Part shown: positions 16,064 through 27,484 of the stretch, in pieces
Layout of the letters: every line of letters starts with the position of its first letter
How positions within the stretch are numbered: the stretch's first letter is position 1
From: Archangium primigenium
GTDB taxonomy: Bacteria; Myxococcota; Myxococcia; Myxococcales; Myxococcaceae
DNA length: 64,000 nt
Direction of reading: 5' to 3'
Assembly: GCF_016904885.1 (NCBI RefSeq)
Contig: NZ_JADWYI010000001.1
Location: 8,427,224-8,491,223 of the forward strand
Made by a program: the position numbers and the translations under genes
Notes under the pieces: model-generated
What the model saw: only the letters and a program-made list of their open reading frames with translations
Database searches by the model: none
Told to the model about the DNA's origin: nothing

Positions 16064-18739
16064 ATGCCCATGACCTTCCGGCGCGTCTCGAGTGTCCTGC
16101 TCGTCCTCCTGAGCGCCTGTGGTGCGCGTCAGGCGCGACCCGAGCCCGAAGCCTCGCTCGCGCCCGTGTCGCCCTCCCTGCGCCTGCCCACCCAGGTCCG
16201 GCCCACCGCCTACACCGCCGCGCTCACCCTGGACCCGGCCCAGCCCACCTTCCAGGGGGTGATCGACATCGACCTGGAGGTGCGCGAGGCCACCTCGACC
16301 CTCTGGCTCCAGGGCCGTGCGCTCACGGTGACGGAGGCGGTGCTGACCGTGGGGGACCAGCCCGTGCGCGTCACGCCCACAAAGGGCACCGGGGACTTCC
16401 TCGGCTTCGTGTCCGAACAGCCGCTCGCCCCCGGGCACGCGCACTTGCGCCTGATCTATCAAGGACAGCTCTCCGAGCGCGAGACCTCGGGGGCCTTCCG
16501 CGCCCAGGACGACGGTGTCTGGTATGCCTATACCCAGTTCCAGCCGCTGGGGGCCCGGCGGGTCTTCCCCTGCTTCGACGAGCCGGGCTTCAAGGTGCCC
16601 TGGCAGCTCACCTTCCATGTGCCCGCGGGCAGCGTGGCCGTCACCAACACCCCGCTCCTCGCCGAGGAGCAGCGCGCCGACGGCGGCACCACCTTCCGCT
16701 TCGCGCGCACCCCGCCCTTGCCCAGCTACCTCCTCGCCTTCGGCGTGGGCCCCTTCGACTTCGTCGAGGCACGGCCCTCGGGCCAGAAGGCCGTGCGCAC
16801 CCGCGTCCTCCTGCCCCGGGGCCGCGCACCCGAGGGCGCCTATGCCGCCCGCATCACCCCGGAGATCCTCGGCCCGTTGGAGGATTACTTCGGCCAGCCC
16901 TACCCGTACGAGAAGCTGGACGTGCTCGCCGTGCCCAACCTGGGCAGTGCCATGGAGCACCCGGGGCTGGTGACGTTCGACGCGGCGTTCATGCTCGCCC
17001 GGCCCGAGGCCTACACGCTCTGGCGGCAGCGCGCCGTCTACAGCACCCAGGTGCACGAGCTCGCGCACCAGTGGTTCGGCGACCTGGTCACCCTGGCGTG
17101 GTGGGACGACCTGTGGCTCAACGAGGCCTTCGCCACCTGGGCCGAGCCGCGCATGCTCGAGAGCGCCCAACCCACGTGGGACGTGCCCCTGCGGCGGGTG
17201 CTCGACCGCTCGTCGGCGCTCGACCGGGACAGCCTGATGACGGCGCGCCGCATCCGCCAGCCCATCCAGAGCGAGAGCGACATCGTCAACGCCTTCGACG
17301 GCATCACCTACAACAAGGGCGCGGCGGTGCTGAGCATGACCGAGCGCTGGCTGGGCCGGGAGGTCTTCCAGCGGGGCGTGCGCCGCTACTTGTCCGCCCA
17401 CGCCCAGGCAAACGCCACCGCGGAGGACTTCCTCGCGGCCCTGTCCGCCGAGGCGGGCCAGGACGTGTCGGGCGTGCTCGGCTCCTTCCTGGACCAGCCG
17501 GGCGCCCCGCTCGTCACCGCGCGGCTGGACTGCTCGGCGCGGGTGCCCACGGTGAGGTTGTCGCAGCGCCGCTTCCTGCCCCTGGGCTCCACGGGCGACA
17601 CGGCGCTGTCGTGGAAGGTGCCGCTGTGCGTGCGCCACGGCGACGGCCAGACGGCGGGCCAGGCCTGCACGGTGCTCGCGGGCACCACGGGCGAGCTGCC
17701 CCTGACCGGGGCGAAGGGCTGTCCCACGTGGATGCTGCCCAACGCGGAGGGCGCGGGCTACTACCGCACCGCGATGGAGGCGCGCGCGCTCGGCGCACTG
17801 CTGACCACGGAGCGCCGCCACCTCACCCGGCCCGAGCGTGTGGCCCTCCTCGGAGATGTCCAGGCCCTGGCGAAGGCGGGCGTCATGCCCGCGGCGGAGG
17901 CGCTCGCCCTGCTGCCGGGCCTGGCGGGAGAAACGGATCGTTACGTGTTCGAGGCGGCCACGGACCTGCTGTCCCTGATGCGGCCCGAGCTGCTCACCGA
18001 GGCCGGCCGCGCCCACCGCGAGCGTTTCCTGCGCGAGACCTATGGGGCCCGGGCCCGGGCGCTGGGCTTTACCCCGCGCGCCGGGGAGGACGAGGACACC
18101 CGACTGCTGCGACCCGCGCTCTTGCGCCTCGCGGGGCGGGAAGGCGGAGAGCCCGCACTAGTGGCCGAGGCCCGCGCGCTCGCCGAGCGCTGGTTGAGCG
18201 ACCGCCAGGCCCTCGTGCCGGATCTCGTGGACTCCACCCTGGCCTTGGCCTCGGCCCATGGCGACGCGGCCCTGCACACGAAGTTGATGACGGCGCTGCG
18301 CGCGGAGAAGGAGCGCGGCAGGCGCCAGCAGCTCATCTGGGCACTCGGCTTCTTCCGCGACCCGAACCTGGTGAAGAAGAACCTGGCGCTGTTGCTGGAG
18401 CCCGATGTGGACCCGCGTGAGCTGACCATCCTGCTCATGATGAGCGGCAACCAATCGCGGCACCCCGAGGTGGCCGAGGCCTTCACCCAGGCGCACTACG
18501 ACGCACTGGCCGCGCGCCTGCCCGAGGAGGACGAGGCGCGCCTGGCGCGGGTGGCCTCCAGCCACTGCGATGCCGCCCACCGCCAGGGCACCGCGGCCTT
18601 CTTCACCGAGCGTATGGCCCGCGCCCAGGGAGGAGCCCGGATGCTCGCCCAGGTGTTGGAGTCCATCGACCTGTGCATCGCCTTCAAGGCCGCCCAGGGC
18701 GCGAGCATCGAGTCCTTCCTCGCCGCGCCCCCTCCCTGA
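16064..18739 (+). CDS. M1-family zinc aminopeptidase, lipoprotein
   Basis: An 891-residue metallopeptidase that removes N-terminal residues from peptides. It has the M1 zinc site H331-E-L-A-H335 with Glu354 after the usual 18-residue spacing, and the substrate-binding GxMEN loop in the variant form GSAMEHPG. A lipoprotein signal is present (VLLVLLSAC, lipidated Cys near 19), so it should sit in the envelope, which suits a predatory or scavenging lifestyle. ERAP1-like C-terminal helices fill residues about 560-890. Two starts are possible, ATG 16064 and 16070, both just before the signal. It is divergent from the retron operon with a 100-bp shared upstream region. Confidence 0.92.
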   Translation: MPMTFRRVSSVLLVLLSACGARQARPEPEASLAPVSPSLRLPTQVRPTAYTAALTLDPAQPTFQGVIDIDLEVREATSTLWLQGRALTVTEAVLTVGDQPVRVTPTKGTGDFLGFVSEQPLAPGHAHLRLIYQGQLSERETSGAFRAQDDGVWYAYTQFQPLGARRVFPCFDEPGFKVPWQLTFHVPAGSVAVTNTPLLAEEQRADGGTTFRFARTPPLPSYLLAFGVGPFDFVEARPSGQKAVRTRVLLPRGRAPEGAYAARITPEILGPLEDYFGQPYPYEKLDVLAVPNLGSAMEHPGLVTFDAAFMLARPEAYTLWRQRAVYSTQVHELAHQWFGDLVTLAWWDDLWLNEAFATWAEPRMLESAQPTWDVPLRRVLDRSSALDRDSLMTARRIRQPIQSESDIVNAFDGITYNKGAAVLSMTERWLGREVFQRGVRRYLSAHAQANATAEDFLAALSAEAGQDVSGVLGSFLDQPGAPLVTARLDCSARVPTVRLSQRRFLPLGSTGDTALSWKVPLCVRHGDGQTAGQACTVLAGTTGELPLTGAKGCPTWMLPNAEGAGYYRTAMEARALGALLTTERRHLTRPERVALLGDVQALAKAGVMPAAEALALLPGLAGETDRYVFEAATDLLSLMRPELLTEAGRAHRERFLRETYGARARALGFTPRAGEDEDTRLLRPALLRLAGREGGEPALVAEARALAERWLSDRQALVPDLVDSTLALASAHGDAALHTKLMTALRAEKERGRRQQLIWALGFFRDPNLVKKNLALLLEPDVDPRELTILLMMSGNQSRHPEVAEAFTQAHYDALAARLPEEDEARLARVASSHCDAAHRQGTAAFFTERMARAQGGARMLAQVLESIDLCIAFKAAQGASIESFLAAPPP

Positions 18740-18966
18740 GAAGTGTTCATGCCTTGGGTTCGCCGCGCGCGAGGCGGATCCTTCAAACAACCGCGCGCCG
18801 CCGTGAATCGTCCCGACGCGTGAACCACTTCACATCTCCGCGTCTGGACTTCACGTACACCAGACATGCCGGCCCGGTGTCTTGGTTCGCGCCGGGCAAC
18901 GGCTGGCGTGGTGGTACCCACCTCACTCAATTCATGGCCAATCACCTGGCCATAGGGGAGTCATCA

Positions 18967-19269
18967 ATGCGCGGTAAGGGATGTTCTTGGGGGTCGTGGC
19001 TCGTGGTGGGTGTGTCTTCTCTCCTCCTCACCGCGGGGTGTGGGGGAGCCGTCCAGGAGCAGGACGACACCGCCTCCGCGCAGGAGACGGTGTCGAAGTC
19101 CTTGGACACGTGCAGTTGTAGCGGTGGGCAATACCTGGGCGGTGCAAGCATCCCGACCGTAACGACTTGCGGCAAGGAGGTGTGTGGACTGTGGAATGAA
19201 ACGTTCGTCTGCACAACCACTGGCTGGCAGTTCGCGAACCCTCGCAAGTACTGCGATAAGCAGCCGTAG
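18967..19269 (+). CDS. Small cysteine-rich lipoprotein, unknown function
   Basis: 100 residues. A lipoprotein signal (SSLLLTAGC) is followed by an acidic spacer and a short domain with six further cysteines (DTCSC, TTC, EVC, FVC, KYC), consistent with disulphides outside the cytoplasm. ATG 18967 is preceded by GGGGAG at 6 bases; upstream in-frame starts would bury the signal peptide. Small secreted Cys-rich lipoproteins of this type are frequent in myxobacteria, but I recognise no named family. The 228-bp upstream gap holds no other gene. Confidence 0.75.
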   Translation: MRGKGCSWGSWLVVGVSSLLLTAGCGGAVQEQDDTASAQETVSKSLDTCSCSGGQYLGGASIPTVTTCGKEVCGLWNETFVCTTTGWQFANPRKYCDKQP

Positions 19270-19330
19270 CCCCCAGAAGCGAAGGGCAAGGTGCGGCCCA
19301 CGGGTCCGCATCCCCATCACGCGCCAGGGC

Positions 19331-20071
19331 TCAGGGCGTGAGGGGCTTCGGCGTGCCCGCGTCCTCGGGCGGTGCGGGCCGCTGGACCTCCACCCGATCC
19401 TCCAAGGGCACGCGGCCCAGGGACTGGCGGAACAGCGCCCACAGCGCCTTGCGGTGACCCTCGGGCGTGGTGCTGCCCTCCAACCGCAGGCCCGCGCCGT
19501 GGTAGCTCGCGCGCAGCCCCTGCGCCTTGAGCGGCGCGGTCAGGGCCGCCAATTGCTCCTGCATCAGGGGCAGCGCGAAGGTCAGGTCCAGCTCGCGCGC
19601 CAGCCAGGCCTCCGTCTCCAGGAGCGGACGCAGGGCGTCGCGGCAGCGCGTGTCCTTCACCTCCACCGTCAAGGAGCGCTCGGCGCCCTCGGTCGCCTTC
19701 AAGCCCGGGCAGGCCTTGCGCGCCACCGCCAGGAGCTCTGGCTTGCGCGCGGGCTCGCTCGCGCCCGTCGGCGCCACCGTCAGCGCCCACACGGCGAACT
19801 TCCCCTCCGCGTAGAGCAGCAGCAGGGTGCGGCCCGGCTTGAGTCCGGTGAGCAACAGCTCGCTACTGCCCGTGAGCACCTCCGCCGTGACCACGGCCGG
19901 GTCCTCCACCTCCACCCAGTCCACCGCGCTCAGCTTGTGGAAGCGCTCCTTGTCCGGCTCCAGCCGCACCGCCACGTCCACCGGCCAGGCCCGGGCCTCC
20001 GAGGACACGAGCCACAGCCCCAGCGCGGCCAGGGGGGCGAAGACGGCGGATCGGCTCACTGTTGGACGCAT
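19331..20071 (-). CDS. Secreted protein with pilus/secretin N-terminal-type domain
   Basis: 246 residues with a signal peptide (LGLWLVSSEARA). Residues about 25-95 (LEPDKERFHKLSAVDWVEVE, DPAVVTAEVLTGSSELLLTG, LKPGRTLLLLYAEG) match the T2SS/T3SS pilus-formation N-terminal domain (CpaC/RcpA-like), where conserved phrases are 'DPxVAxV' and 'GxxPGxTxL'. The rest contains two Cys and two BON-like helix-strand blocks. No secretin barrel domain is fused and no pilus genes lie nearby, so it is an orphan; its function is unclear. ATG 20071 has AGGAGG at 7 bases; the ORF extends upstream to 20113 without good reason. Confidence 0.72.
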   Translation of the reverse strand: MRPTVSRSAVFAPLAALGLWLVSSEARAWPVDVAVRLEPDKERFHKLSAVDWVEVEDPAVVTAEVLTGSSELLLTGLKPGRTLLLLYAEGKFAVWALTVAPTGASEPARKPELLAVARKACPGLKATEGAERSLTVEVKDTRCRDALRPLLETEAWLARELDLTFALPLMQEQLAALTAPLKAQGLRASYHGAGLRLEGSTTPEGHRKALWALFRQSLGRVPLEDRVEVQRPAPPEDAGTPKPLTP

Positions 20072-20133
20072 AAGAAAGCCTCCTTCACGAATGAGTGCGC
20101 TGTCTCTTACCACGGGGTATGAAGGACGCCCCT

Positions 20134-21498
20134 ATGCCTACCTGGGTCCTTTGGACCGCCTGCCTGGCCCTCGTCTTCTTCCGTGGGCTCATCGCCGCCG
20201 CCGAGTCCGCGCTCTACGGGACGTCCGATCTGAAGGCCCAGGAGCTGGCCAAGACCCATCCGGGCTCGGGCGACCGGGTGCTCCGGCACAAGACGGAGCG
20301 CGAGCCCACCGCCACCGCCCTGCGGGTGGGCATGGTCATCAGCGGCTTTCTCGCGGCGGCCATCGGCGCCTTCGTGCCGCCCAAGCTCCTGGACTTCACC
20401 CGCCTGGGCGAGGAGCCCACGCTGGACGTGGCCACGGTGCTCGCGGGCGCGCTGCTGGTGGGCGTGCTCGCCACGCTGGTGGAGGTGACGCTGCGCGGCC
20501 TGGCCAACGCCGGTCCCGAGCGCTGGGCGCTGCGCCTGTCCTGGCTCGTGTCGCTGCTCGTGCTCGTCTTCTATCCGCCCATGCGCCTGTGCATGGCGCC
20601 CATCAACCTGGTGGCCCGGGGTTTTGGCCGCACGCTGCGCTTCGAGCCGCCGCCGCCGCCGCTCGAGGAGCTGGAGAAGCTGCTCGCCGCCCAGGCCGCC
20701 CAGGAAGAGGTGGACCAGAGCGCGCCCCAGCTCATCCGCTCCATCTTCGAGCTGTCCGACAAGCGCTGCCGGGACGTGATGGTGCCGCGCACGGACGTGG
20801 TGTGCGCGGACGTGTCCACCACGCCCACGGAGGTCCTGCGCCTCCTGGCCGAGGAGAACCACTCGCGCATCCCCGTCTACCGCGACGACGTGGACCGCAT
20901 CGTCGGCGTGCTGCACGCGCGCGACCTGATTCCCCTCTTGCAGCACCCCGAGCTCATCGTGCTGCAGGACACCATCCGTCCGGCGCACTTCGTGCCCTGG
21001 CTCAAGCCCATCGGCGACCTGCTGCGCGAGATGCAGCGGCAGAAGATCCACATGGCCATCGTCGTGGACGAGTACGGCGGCTTCATGGGGATCGTCACGC
21101 TGGAGGACATCCTGCGGGAGATCGTCGGCGACATCGGCGACGAGTTCGAGCGGGAGGAGAAGCAGGTGGAGAAGCTGGCCGACGGCGGCTTCCTGGTGGA
21201 CGCGGCGCTGGAGGTGGACCGCTTCACCCAGGCCTTCGGCTTCCCGCTGCCCGAGGGCGACTTCGACACCCTGGGCGGCTTCTTGTCCTCCATGGCCGGC
21301 CACCTGCCGGACGTGGGCGAGCGCTTCACCTACAACGGCTGGGCCTTCACCGTGTTCGCCAAGGAAGGCGCGCGGGTGGATCGGGTGCGGCTGTACAAGC
21401 TCAAGCCGCCCTCGCCCAAGGATGCCTCGCCGAGCCAGAAGGACGCGGCGGTCGGCGCGCCCCCGGACGCCTCCGAGTCGTCCGAGAGCAAGCGCTGA
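20134..21498 (+). CDS. CNNM/CorC-type transporter (DUF21, CBS pair, CorC_HlyC)
   Basis: A 454-residue inner-membrane protein of the CNNM family, often annotated as hemolysin C-like; members are linked to Mg2+ or Co2+ export. Order: DUF21 transmembrane domain (about 1-175, starting with an extracytoplasmic helix FFRGLIAAAESALYG), CBS pair (about 200-320: RDVMVPRTDVVCADVS, HMAIVVDEYGGFMGIVTLED) and CorC_HlyC domain (about 340-420: LPEGDFDTLGGFL). The start is uncertain among ATG 20095, 20119 and 20134; the last has AAGGA at about 8 bases. The tail is charged and Ser/Glu-rich. The start region overlaps the upstream end of the divergent secreted-protein gene. Confidence 0.85.
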   Translation: MPTWVLWTACLALVFFRGLIAAAESALYGTSDLKAQELAKTHPGSGDRVLRHKTEREPTATALRVGMVISGFLAAAIGAFVPPKLLDFTRLGEEPTLDVATVLAGALLVGVLATLVEVTLRGLANAGPERWALRLSWLVSLLVLVFYPPMRLCMAPINLVARGFGRTLRFEPPPPPLEELEKLLAAQAAQEEVDQSAPQLIRSIFELSDKRCRDVMVPRTDVVCADVSTTPTEVLRLLAEENHSRIPVYRDDVDRIVGVLHARDLIPLLQHPELIVLQDTIRPAHFVPWLKPIGDLLREMQRQKIHMAIVVDEYGGFMGIVTLEDILREIVGDIGDEFEREEKQVEKLADGGFLVDAALEVDRFTQAFGFPLPEGDFDTLGGFLSSMAGHLPDVGERFTYNGWAFTVFAKEGARVDRVRLYKLKPPSPKDASPSQKDAAVGAPPDASESSESKR

Positions 21499-21508
21499 AT
21501 GCGCGGCC

Positions 21509-21985
21509 TCACTCCGGCTTGAGCTGGAGGGGCTGGAAGCGGGCGAGCCGCAGGTCGCGCTGGTCCCGGAAGGGCAGTCGACGCACCGTGTGCCCGGCGA
21601 AGGTGAGCGCCACCGCGCCGTCCACCGCCACCCGCCAGGAGCGCGTACGCTCCAGGGAGGAGCCCTGGGGCTCGCAGACGAGCGGAAAGGAGACGGTGAG
21701 CGATTGATGCGCCCGGGCCGCCAGGGCCAGCGCCTCACCCCGTGTGCCCACCGCGTAGCGCCGCCCGTCCAAGCGCAGGGTGTAGTCCACGCCGGAGAGG
21801 GTCGCGTCCCAGGCGGAAGGATTGTCCACGTCCAGCACCAGCGTGAGCGAACCCTCGCCCTTGGGCGTGAAGACGAGCGTCACGTCCCGCACCCGCACCG
21901 CGTCGTCCAGGGCATCCGAGCGCAGGGACACCCCGGCACAGCCCACGAGGCCCGGCACGAGCGACAGGAAGAGGCGCCGGTGCAT
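21509..21985 (-). CDS. LEA type 2-like (WHy domain) lipoprotein
   Basis: A 158-residue protein. MHRRLFLSLVPGLVGC is a lipoprotein signal. The remainder is an immunoglobulin-like water-stress/LEA-14 domain (VRDVTLVFTPKGEGSLTLVLDVDNP, YTLRLDGRRYAVG), a fold tied to desiccation tolerance. Its ATG overlaps the TGA of the upstream kinase gene (TGATG), which implies translational coupling. An upstream in-frame start within the kinase gene is rejected because it hides the signal. Confidence 0.78.
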   Translation of the reverse strand: MHRRLFLSLVPGLVGCAGVSLRSDALDDAVRVRDVTLVFTPKGEGSLTLVLDVDNPSAWDATLSGVDYTLRLDGRRYAVGTRGEALALAARAHQSLTVSFPLVCEPQGSSLERTRSWRVAVDGAVALTFAGHTVRRLPFRDQRDLRLARFQPLQLKPE

Positions 21986-22902
21986 CAGCCCCCCAGCAGC
22001 GGCTTGAGGGCCTCCACGGTGAGCGGCCAACCCGTGCGGCGCGAGAGGGACTCCAGCGCGCGGACGAACTCCGCGGCGGACTGGAAGCGCCGCGTCTTGT
22101 CCGCGAAGAGGGCCTTGCGCACCACCTGCACCGCGTAGTCGGGCAGTTCCAGGGGCAGCGAGGACAGCAGCGGCACGCGCGCATCGCGCACCCGGTGCAT
22201 CAGCTCCGCCTCGCCCTCGGCCACGTGCAGCCGGCGACCCGCCAGCATCTCCCAGAGCATGACGCCCACGGAGAACAAGTCACTGCGCGCGTCCACGGGC
22301 TGGCCCAGCACCTGCTCGGGGCTCATGTACGGCAGCGTGCCGCGCAGCGCACCCGAGTCCCCGCGCATCATCCCCTCCACGTCCGCCACCCCGAAGTCGG
22401 TGAGCTTCACGTCGCCCGCCACGCTCAGCAGCACGTTGGCCGGGTTGACGTCGCGGTGGATGATGGTGGCCCCACCCTCGCCGGCCTTGGCGCGGTGGAT
22501 GTAGTCCAGCGCCTTGAGCACACACCAGGCGATGTAGCACGCCGCTTCCGGCGGCATCGCCGCGCCCGCCTTGAACAGGAGCTCCTGCATGAAGCCCAGC
22601 GTGCGGCCGGACACCAGCTCCTGGACCATCAGGTAGTCCGGGCCCGCCTTGAACAGGCGGAAGGTGCGCACGATGTTCGGATGACGCAGGCGCACGGTGA
22701 GCTTCGCCTCGTCGACGAAGGCCTTCACGTACGCGCCCTCGTTGCGGTAGGCGGGCAAGAGGCGCTTGAGGACGATCTCGTCCGGCTCTCCCGGCGAGCG
22801 CTGCGTCGAGGACTTGGCCCTCGCTTGGTACACTTCCGCCATCCCGCCAACCGCGAGACGGCCGACGACCTCGTAACCACCCAGGTCTGGTTGAGACGCC
22901 AC
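21985..22902 (-). CDS. Hanks-type serine/threonine protein kinase, soluble
   Basis: A 305-residue kinase domain with almost nothing attached. It shows a Gly-rich loop VGRLAVGGMAEVY, a catalytic Lys in EIVLKRLLP, the catalytic loop HRDVNPANVLL, DFGVAD, the activation-segment end GTLPYMSPEQ, and DLFSVGVMLWEM. All catalytic residues are present, so it should be active. No membrane segment or sensor domain follows. It lies between glgA (35-bp gap) and the LEA lipoprotein gene (TGATG overlap) on one strand, which suggests a link to glycogen storage or stress during development; this is inference from context. Confidence 0.9.
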   Translation of the reverse strand: MASQPDLGGYEVVGRLAVGGMAEVYQARAKSSTQRSPGEPDEIVLKRLLPAYRNEGAYVKAFVDEAKLTVRLRHPNIVRTFRLFKAGPDYLMVQELVSGRTLGFMQELLFKAGAAMPPEAACYIAWCVLKALDYIHRAKAGEGGATIIHRDVNPANVLLSVAGDVKLTDFGVADVEGMMRGDSGALRGTLPYMSPEQVLGQPVDARSDLFSVGVMLWEMLAGRRLHVAEGEAELMHRVRDARVPLLSSLPLELPDYAVQVVRKALFADKTRRFQSAAEFVRALESLSRRTGWPLTVEALKPLLGG

Positions 22903-22937
22903 GGCCTCACCCTACCCCAGCTTTGTCGGAAGCCCCA

Positions 22938-24365
22938 CTATTCCGACAGCAGGGAGGTGAAGAGCCGCTCGTAGCGTCGCGCGGACGCGTCCCAGGAGAA
23001 GTCCTGGGCCATGCCCCGCCGCTGGAAGGCCCTCAAGCGGCCCGCGTCGGCGTACAGCGCCCGGGCCCGGTCGATGGCCGCCCGCAGCGCGTCCGGCTGG
23101 AAGTCGTGGAAGACGACGCCATTGCCCTCGGCGCCTTCACTCACCGTGTCCGCCAGTCCGCCCGTTGCCCGGACGAGGGGAATCGTGCCGTAGCGCAGGG
23201 AGTACATCTGGTTGAGGCCGCACGGCTCGTAGCGGCTGGGCATGACGAAGAAGTCCGAGCCCGCCTCCACCAGGTGCGACAGGCCCGCGTCGAAGCCGAT
23301 GAAGATGCCCACCTGGCCGGGGTAGCGCGCCTGGAGCGCCTGGAGCCCGTCCACGTAGCGGCCCTCGCCGCTGCCCACCGCCACGAAGCGGATGCCCTGC
23401 TCGAGCGCCCCGGGGAGCACCTCCAGGAGCAGGTCCACGCCCTTCTGCCACGCCAGCCGCGACACGATGCCGAACACCGGCGCGTCCGTGGGCGCCAGCC
23501 CGAAGCGCCGCAGCAGCTCGGCGCGGCACGCCGCCTTGCCCGAGAGGTCCTCCGGGCCATAGCGCGCGGGCAGGAAGCCATCCGTCTCGGGGTTCCACTC
23601 CTCCACGTCGATGCCGTTGAGGATGCCGCTGAGCGCGTCCTGGCGCCGGCGCAGGAGCCCATCCAGGTTGGCCCCCGCCTCGGGCGACTGGATCTCCCGC
23701 GCGTAGGTGGGCGATACCGTGGTGAGCGCATCGCTGAACTGGATGGCGCCCTTGAGGAAGTTCACCCCGTCGTAGAACTCCAACCCCTGATCCGCGTTGA
23801 AGAGATCCCACGGCAGCCCCAGCTCCGGCATGATCTGTTTGCCGAAGTGCCCCTGGTAGGCGAGGTTGTGGATGGTGAGCACGCTCTTGGCGCGCCCGAG
23901 CGCCGTGCCCAGGAAGCCCCGCTTGTGGGCCACCGGCAAGAGCCCCGTCTGCCAGTCGTTCACGTGGAGGATGTCCGGCGTGAAGTCCAGACGCTGGCAG
24001 GCCTGGAGCGCCCCCAGGGACAGGTAGGCGTAGCGGCGGTGGTTGTCGCCGAACTCCCCGGACCGATCCCCGTAGAGGCCTTCCCGGTCGTAGTAGCCCG
24101 CGTGCTCCAGGAAGAGCAGCTCGAGCGTGGGCGAGACGCGCAGCGACTGGAGGGCGCCCCGCTCGGTGCCGAAGGGAAAGCGCAGCTCCAGCGACTGGCC
24201 GGTGGGCACGATGCGCTCGTCGCGGATGGAGCCATAGAGCGGGGAGACGACCTTGACGTCGTGGCCGAGCGCCGCGAGCGCGGCGGGCAGCGCTCCCGCG
24301 ACATCTCCAAGCCCTCCCGTCTTGGAGAAGGGCGTGACTTCTGAGGCCACGTAGAGAATCTTCAT
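22938..24365 (-). CDS. glgA: Glycogen synthase GlgA (ADP-glucose type, GT5)
   Basis: A 475-residue enzyme that extends alpha-1,4-glucan from ADP-glucose. MKILYVASEVTPFSKTGGLG is the canonical N-terminus with the ADP-glucose-binding KTGGLGD. LTIHNLAYQGHF, VSRLAWQKGVDL and the retaining-GT signature SRYEPCGLNQMYSLRYGTIP follow. Length equals the family norm. The longer in-frame ORF up to 24443 is not used, because the KTGGL motif sits at residue 15 only with ATG 24365. First gene of a leftward operon with the kinase and LEA-like lipoprotein; divergent from pdxH with 76 bp between. Confidence 0.97.
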   Translation of the reverse strand: MKILYVASEVTPFSKTGGLGDVAGALPAALAALGHDVKVVSPLYGSIRDERIVPTGQSLELRFPFGTERGALQSLRVSPTLELLFLEHAGYYDREGLYGDRSGEFGDNHRRYAYLSLGALQACQRLDFTPDILHVNDWQTGLLPVAHKRGFLGTALGRAKSVLTIHNLAYQGHFGKQIMPELGLPWDLFNADQGLEFYDGVNFLKGAIQFSDALTTVSPTYAREIQSPEAGANLDGLLRRRQDALSGILNGIDVEEWNPETDGFLPARYGPEDLSGKAACRAELLRRFGLAPTDAPVFGIVSRLAWQKGVDLLLEVLPGALEQGIRFVAVGSGEGRYVDGLQALQARYPGQVGIFIGFDAGLSHLVEAGSDFFVMPSRYEPCGLNQMYSLRYGTIPLVRATGGLADTVSEGAEGNGVVFHDFQPDALRAAIDRARALYADAGRLRAFQRRGMAQDFSWDASARRYERLFTSLLSE

Positions 24366-24441
24366 GGACCCAGACGATGACGTGTGGGACGCACGAGTCA
24401 ACACCCACGCGCGTGGACTCATACGCGGAGAGTGACCCCCC

Positions 24442-26426
<1,985 letters not shown>

Positions 26427-26429
26427 GCC

Positions 26430-27479
26430 ATGAACGAAGGCTCCCTCGTGCGCGCCACGCTCAAGGCGCTCTTCCTGCCCCGGCGGCTCCTGCCCATCGT
26501 GCTCGTGTGCGCGCCGATGGTGGCCGCCCAGGTGCGCTTCAGCGACGGCGAGCCCATGGCCGGGCCCCTGGGCCTGCTGCTGTGCGTGCTGTGCATCACC
26601 GTGGCCCCCGTGTCCTACCGCGTCCTCTTCCCCGAGGGCCTGGACCTGAGCCACGGCGGCATCCGCCTGGTGCTCTACGCCACCGTGGGCGCGGGCGTGG
26701 TGCTGACCGGCGGCGCCGCGCTGCCCCGGGTGCTCGATCTCGGGCCCACCTTCCTCACGGACCGCTACAGCCTGGCCGTCTGCGCGGGGCTCTTCCTCGT
26801 GGGCGGCTGGGGCCTGGGCCGGGACATCGGCTTCGAGGAGACGCTCGCCCGCGAGCGTGCCCGGGCCGCCCGGCTCGAGGTGGAGGCGGAGCAGGCGCAG
26901 CTGCTCGCCCTGCGCAGCCACCTGGATCCCCACTTCCTCTTCAACACCCTCAACGCCATCGCCGAGTGGTGCCAGACGGACGGCGCCGTGGCCGAGGCCG
27001 CCGTGCTGCGGCTGTCCTCCATGCTGCGCGGCGTGCTCGCCGGGGTGCGCGCCGCCACCTGGCCCCTGGAGCGCGAGCTGGAGCTGGTGCGCACCCTCTT
27101 CGAGCTGCACCTGCTGCGCGACCCGGACCTCTTCCAGCTGCACGTCGAGGTGGAGCCGGGCCTGGAGGCCTTTCCCGTGCCGCCGCTCGTGCTGCTGCCG
27201 CTCGCGGAGAACGCGGTGAAGCATGGGCCCGCCGCGGGACACCGGGGGCCCCTGCGGCTGTCCGTGCGCGCCCACGAGGACACGCTCGTCTTCAGCCTGG
27301 AGAATCCCGGGGCGTCCCAGGGCCCGCGCGCGGGCAGCAGCGGCCTGCCCACCGTGGAGCGCCGGCTCGCGCTCACCTACCCGGGCCAGGCCCGGCTGGT
27401 GCTGAGCAGTGACGCCGGGCGCACCCGCGTCACCGTCACCCTGCCCCGCGCGCGGCCCGCCGCGGGCCTCGTCACGTGA
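26430..27479 (+). CDS. LytS/YehU-type membrane sensor histidine kinase
   Basis: 349 residues. About four membrane segments (residues 15-120) are followed by a short coiled coil, the His_kinase domain (SHLDPHFLFNTLNAIAEW, phosphoacceptor His in DPHFLFN) and an ATPase domain (LLPLAENAVKHG as N-box, GSSGLPTVERRL as G-box). This is the family whose partners are LytTR response regulators. No response regulator is adjacent, so it is an orphan; its partner must lie elsewhere. It begins 3 bases after hemG stops, so it is co-transcribed with haem and PLP genes. Confidence 0.88.
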   Translation: MNEGSLVRATLKALFLPRRLLPIVLVCAPMVAAQVRFSDGEPMAGPLGLLLCVLCITVAPVSYRVLFPEGLDLSHGGIRLVLYATVGAGVVLTGGAALPRVLDLGPTFLTDRYSLAVCAGLFLVGGWGLGRDIGFEETLARERARAARLEVEAEQAQLLALRSHLDPHFLFNTLNAIAEWCQTDGAVAEAAVLRLSSMLRGVLAGVRAATWPLERELELVRTLFELHLLRDPDLFQLHVEVEPGLEAFPVPPLVLLPLAENAVKHGPAAGHRGPLRLSVRAHEDTLVFSLENPGASQGPRAGSSGLPTVERRLALTYPGQARLVLSSDAGRTRVTVTLPRARPAAGLVT

Positions 27480-27484
27480 GCGGG

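Noticed and set aside
18740-18966. Small gene starting at 18673 in frame with the Cys-rich lipoprotein
   Set aside because: The first part overlaps the aminopeptidase end and would hide a perfect lipoprotein signal starting at 18967.
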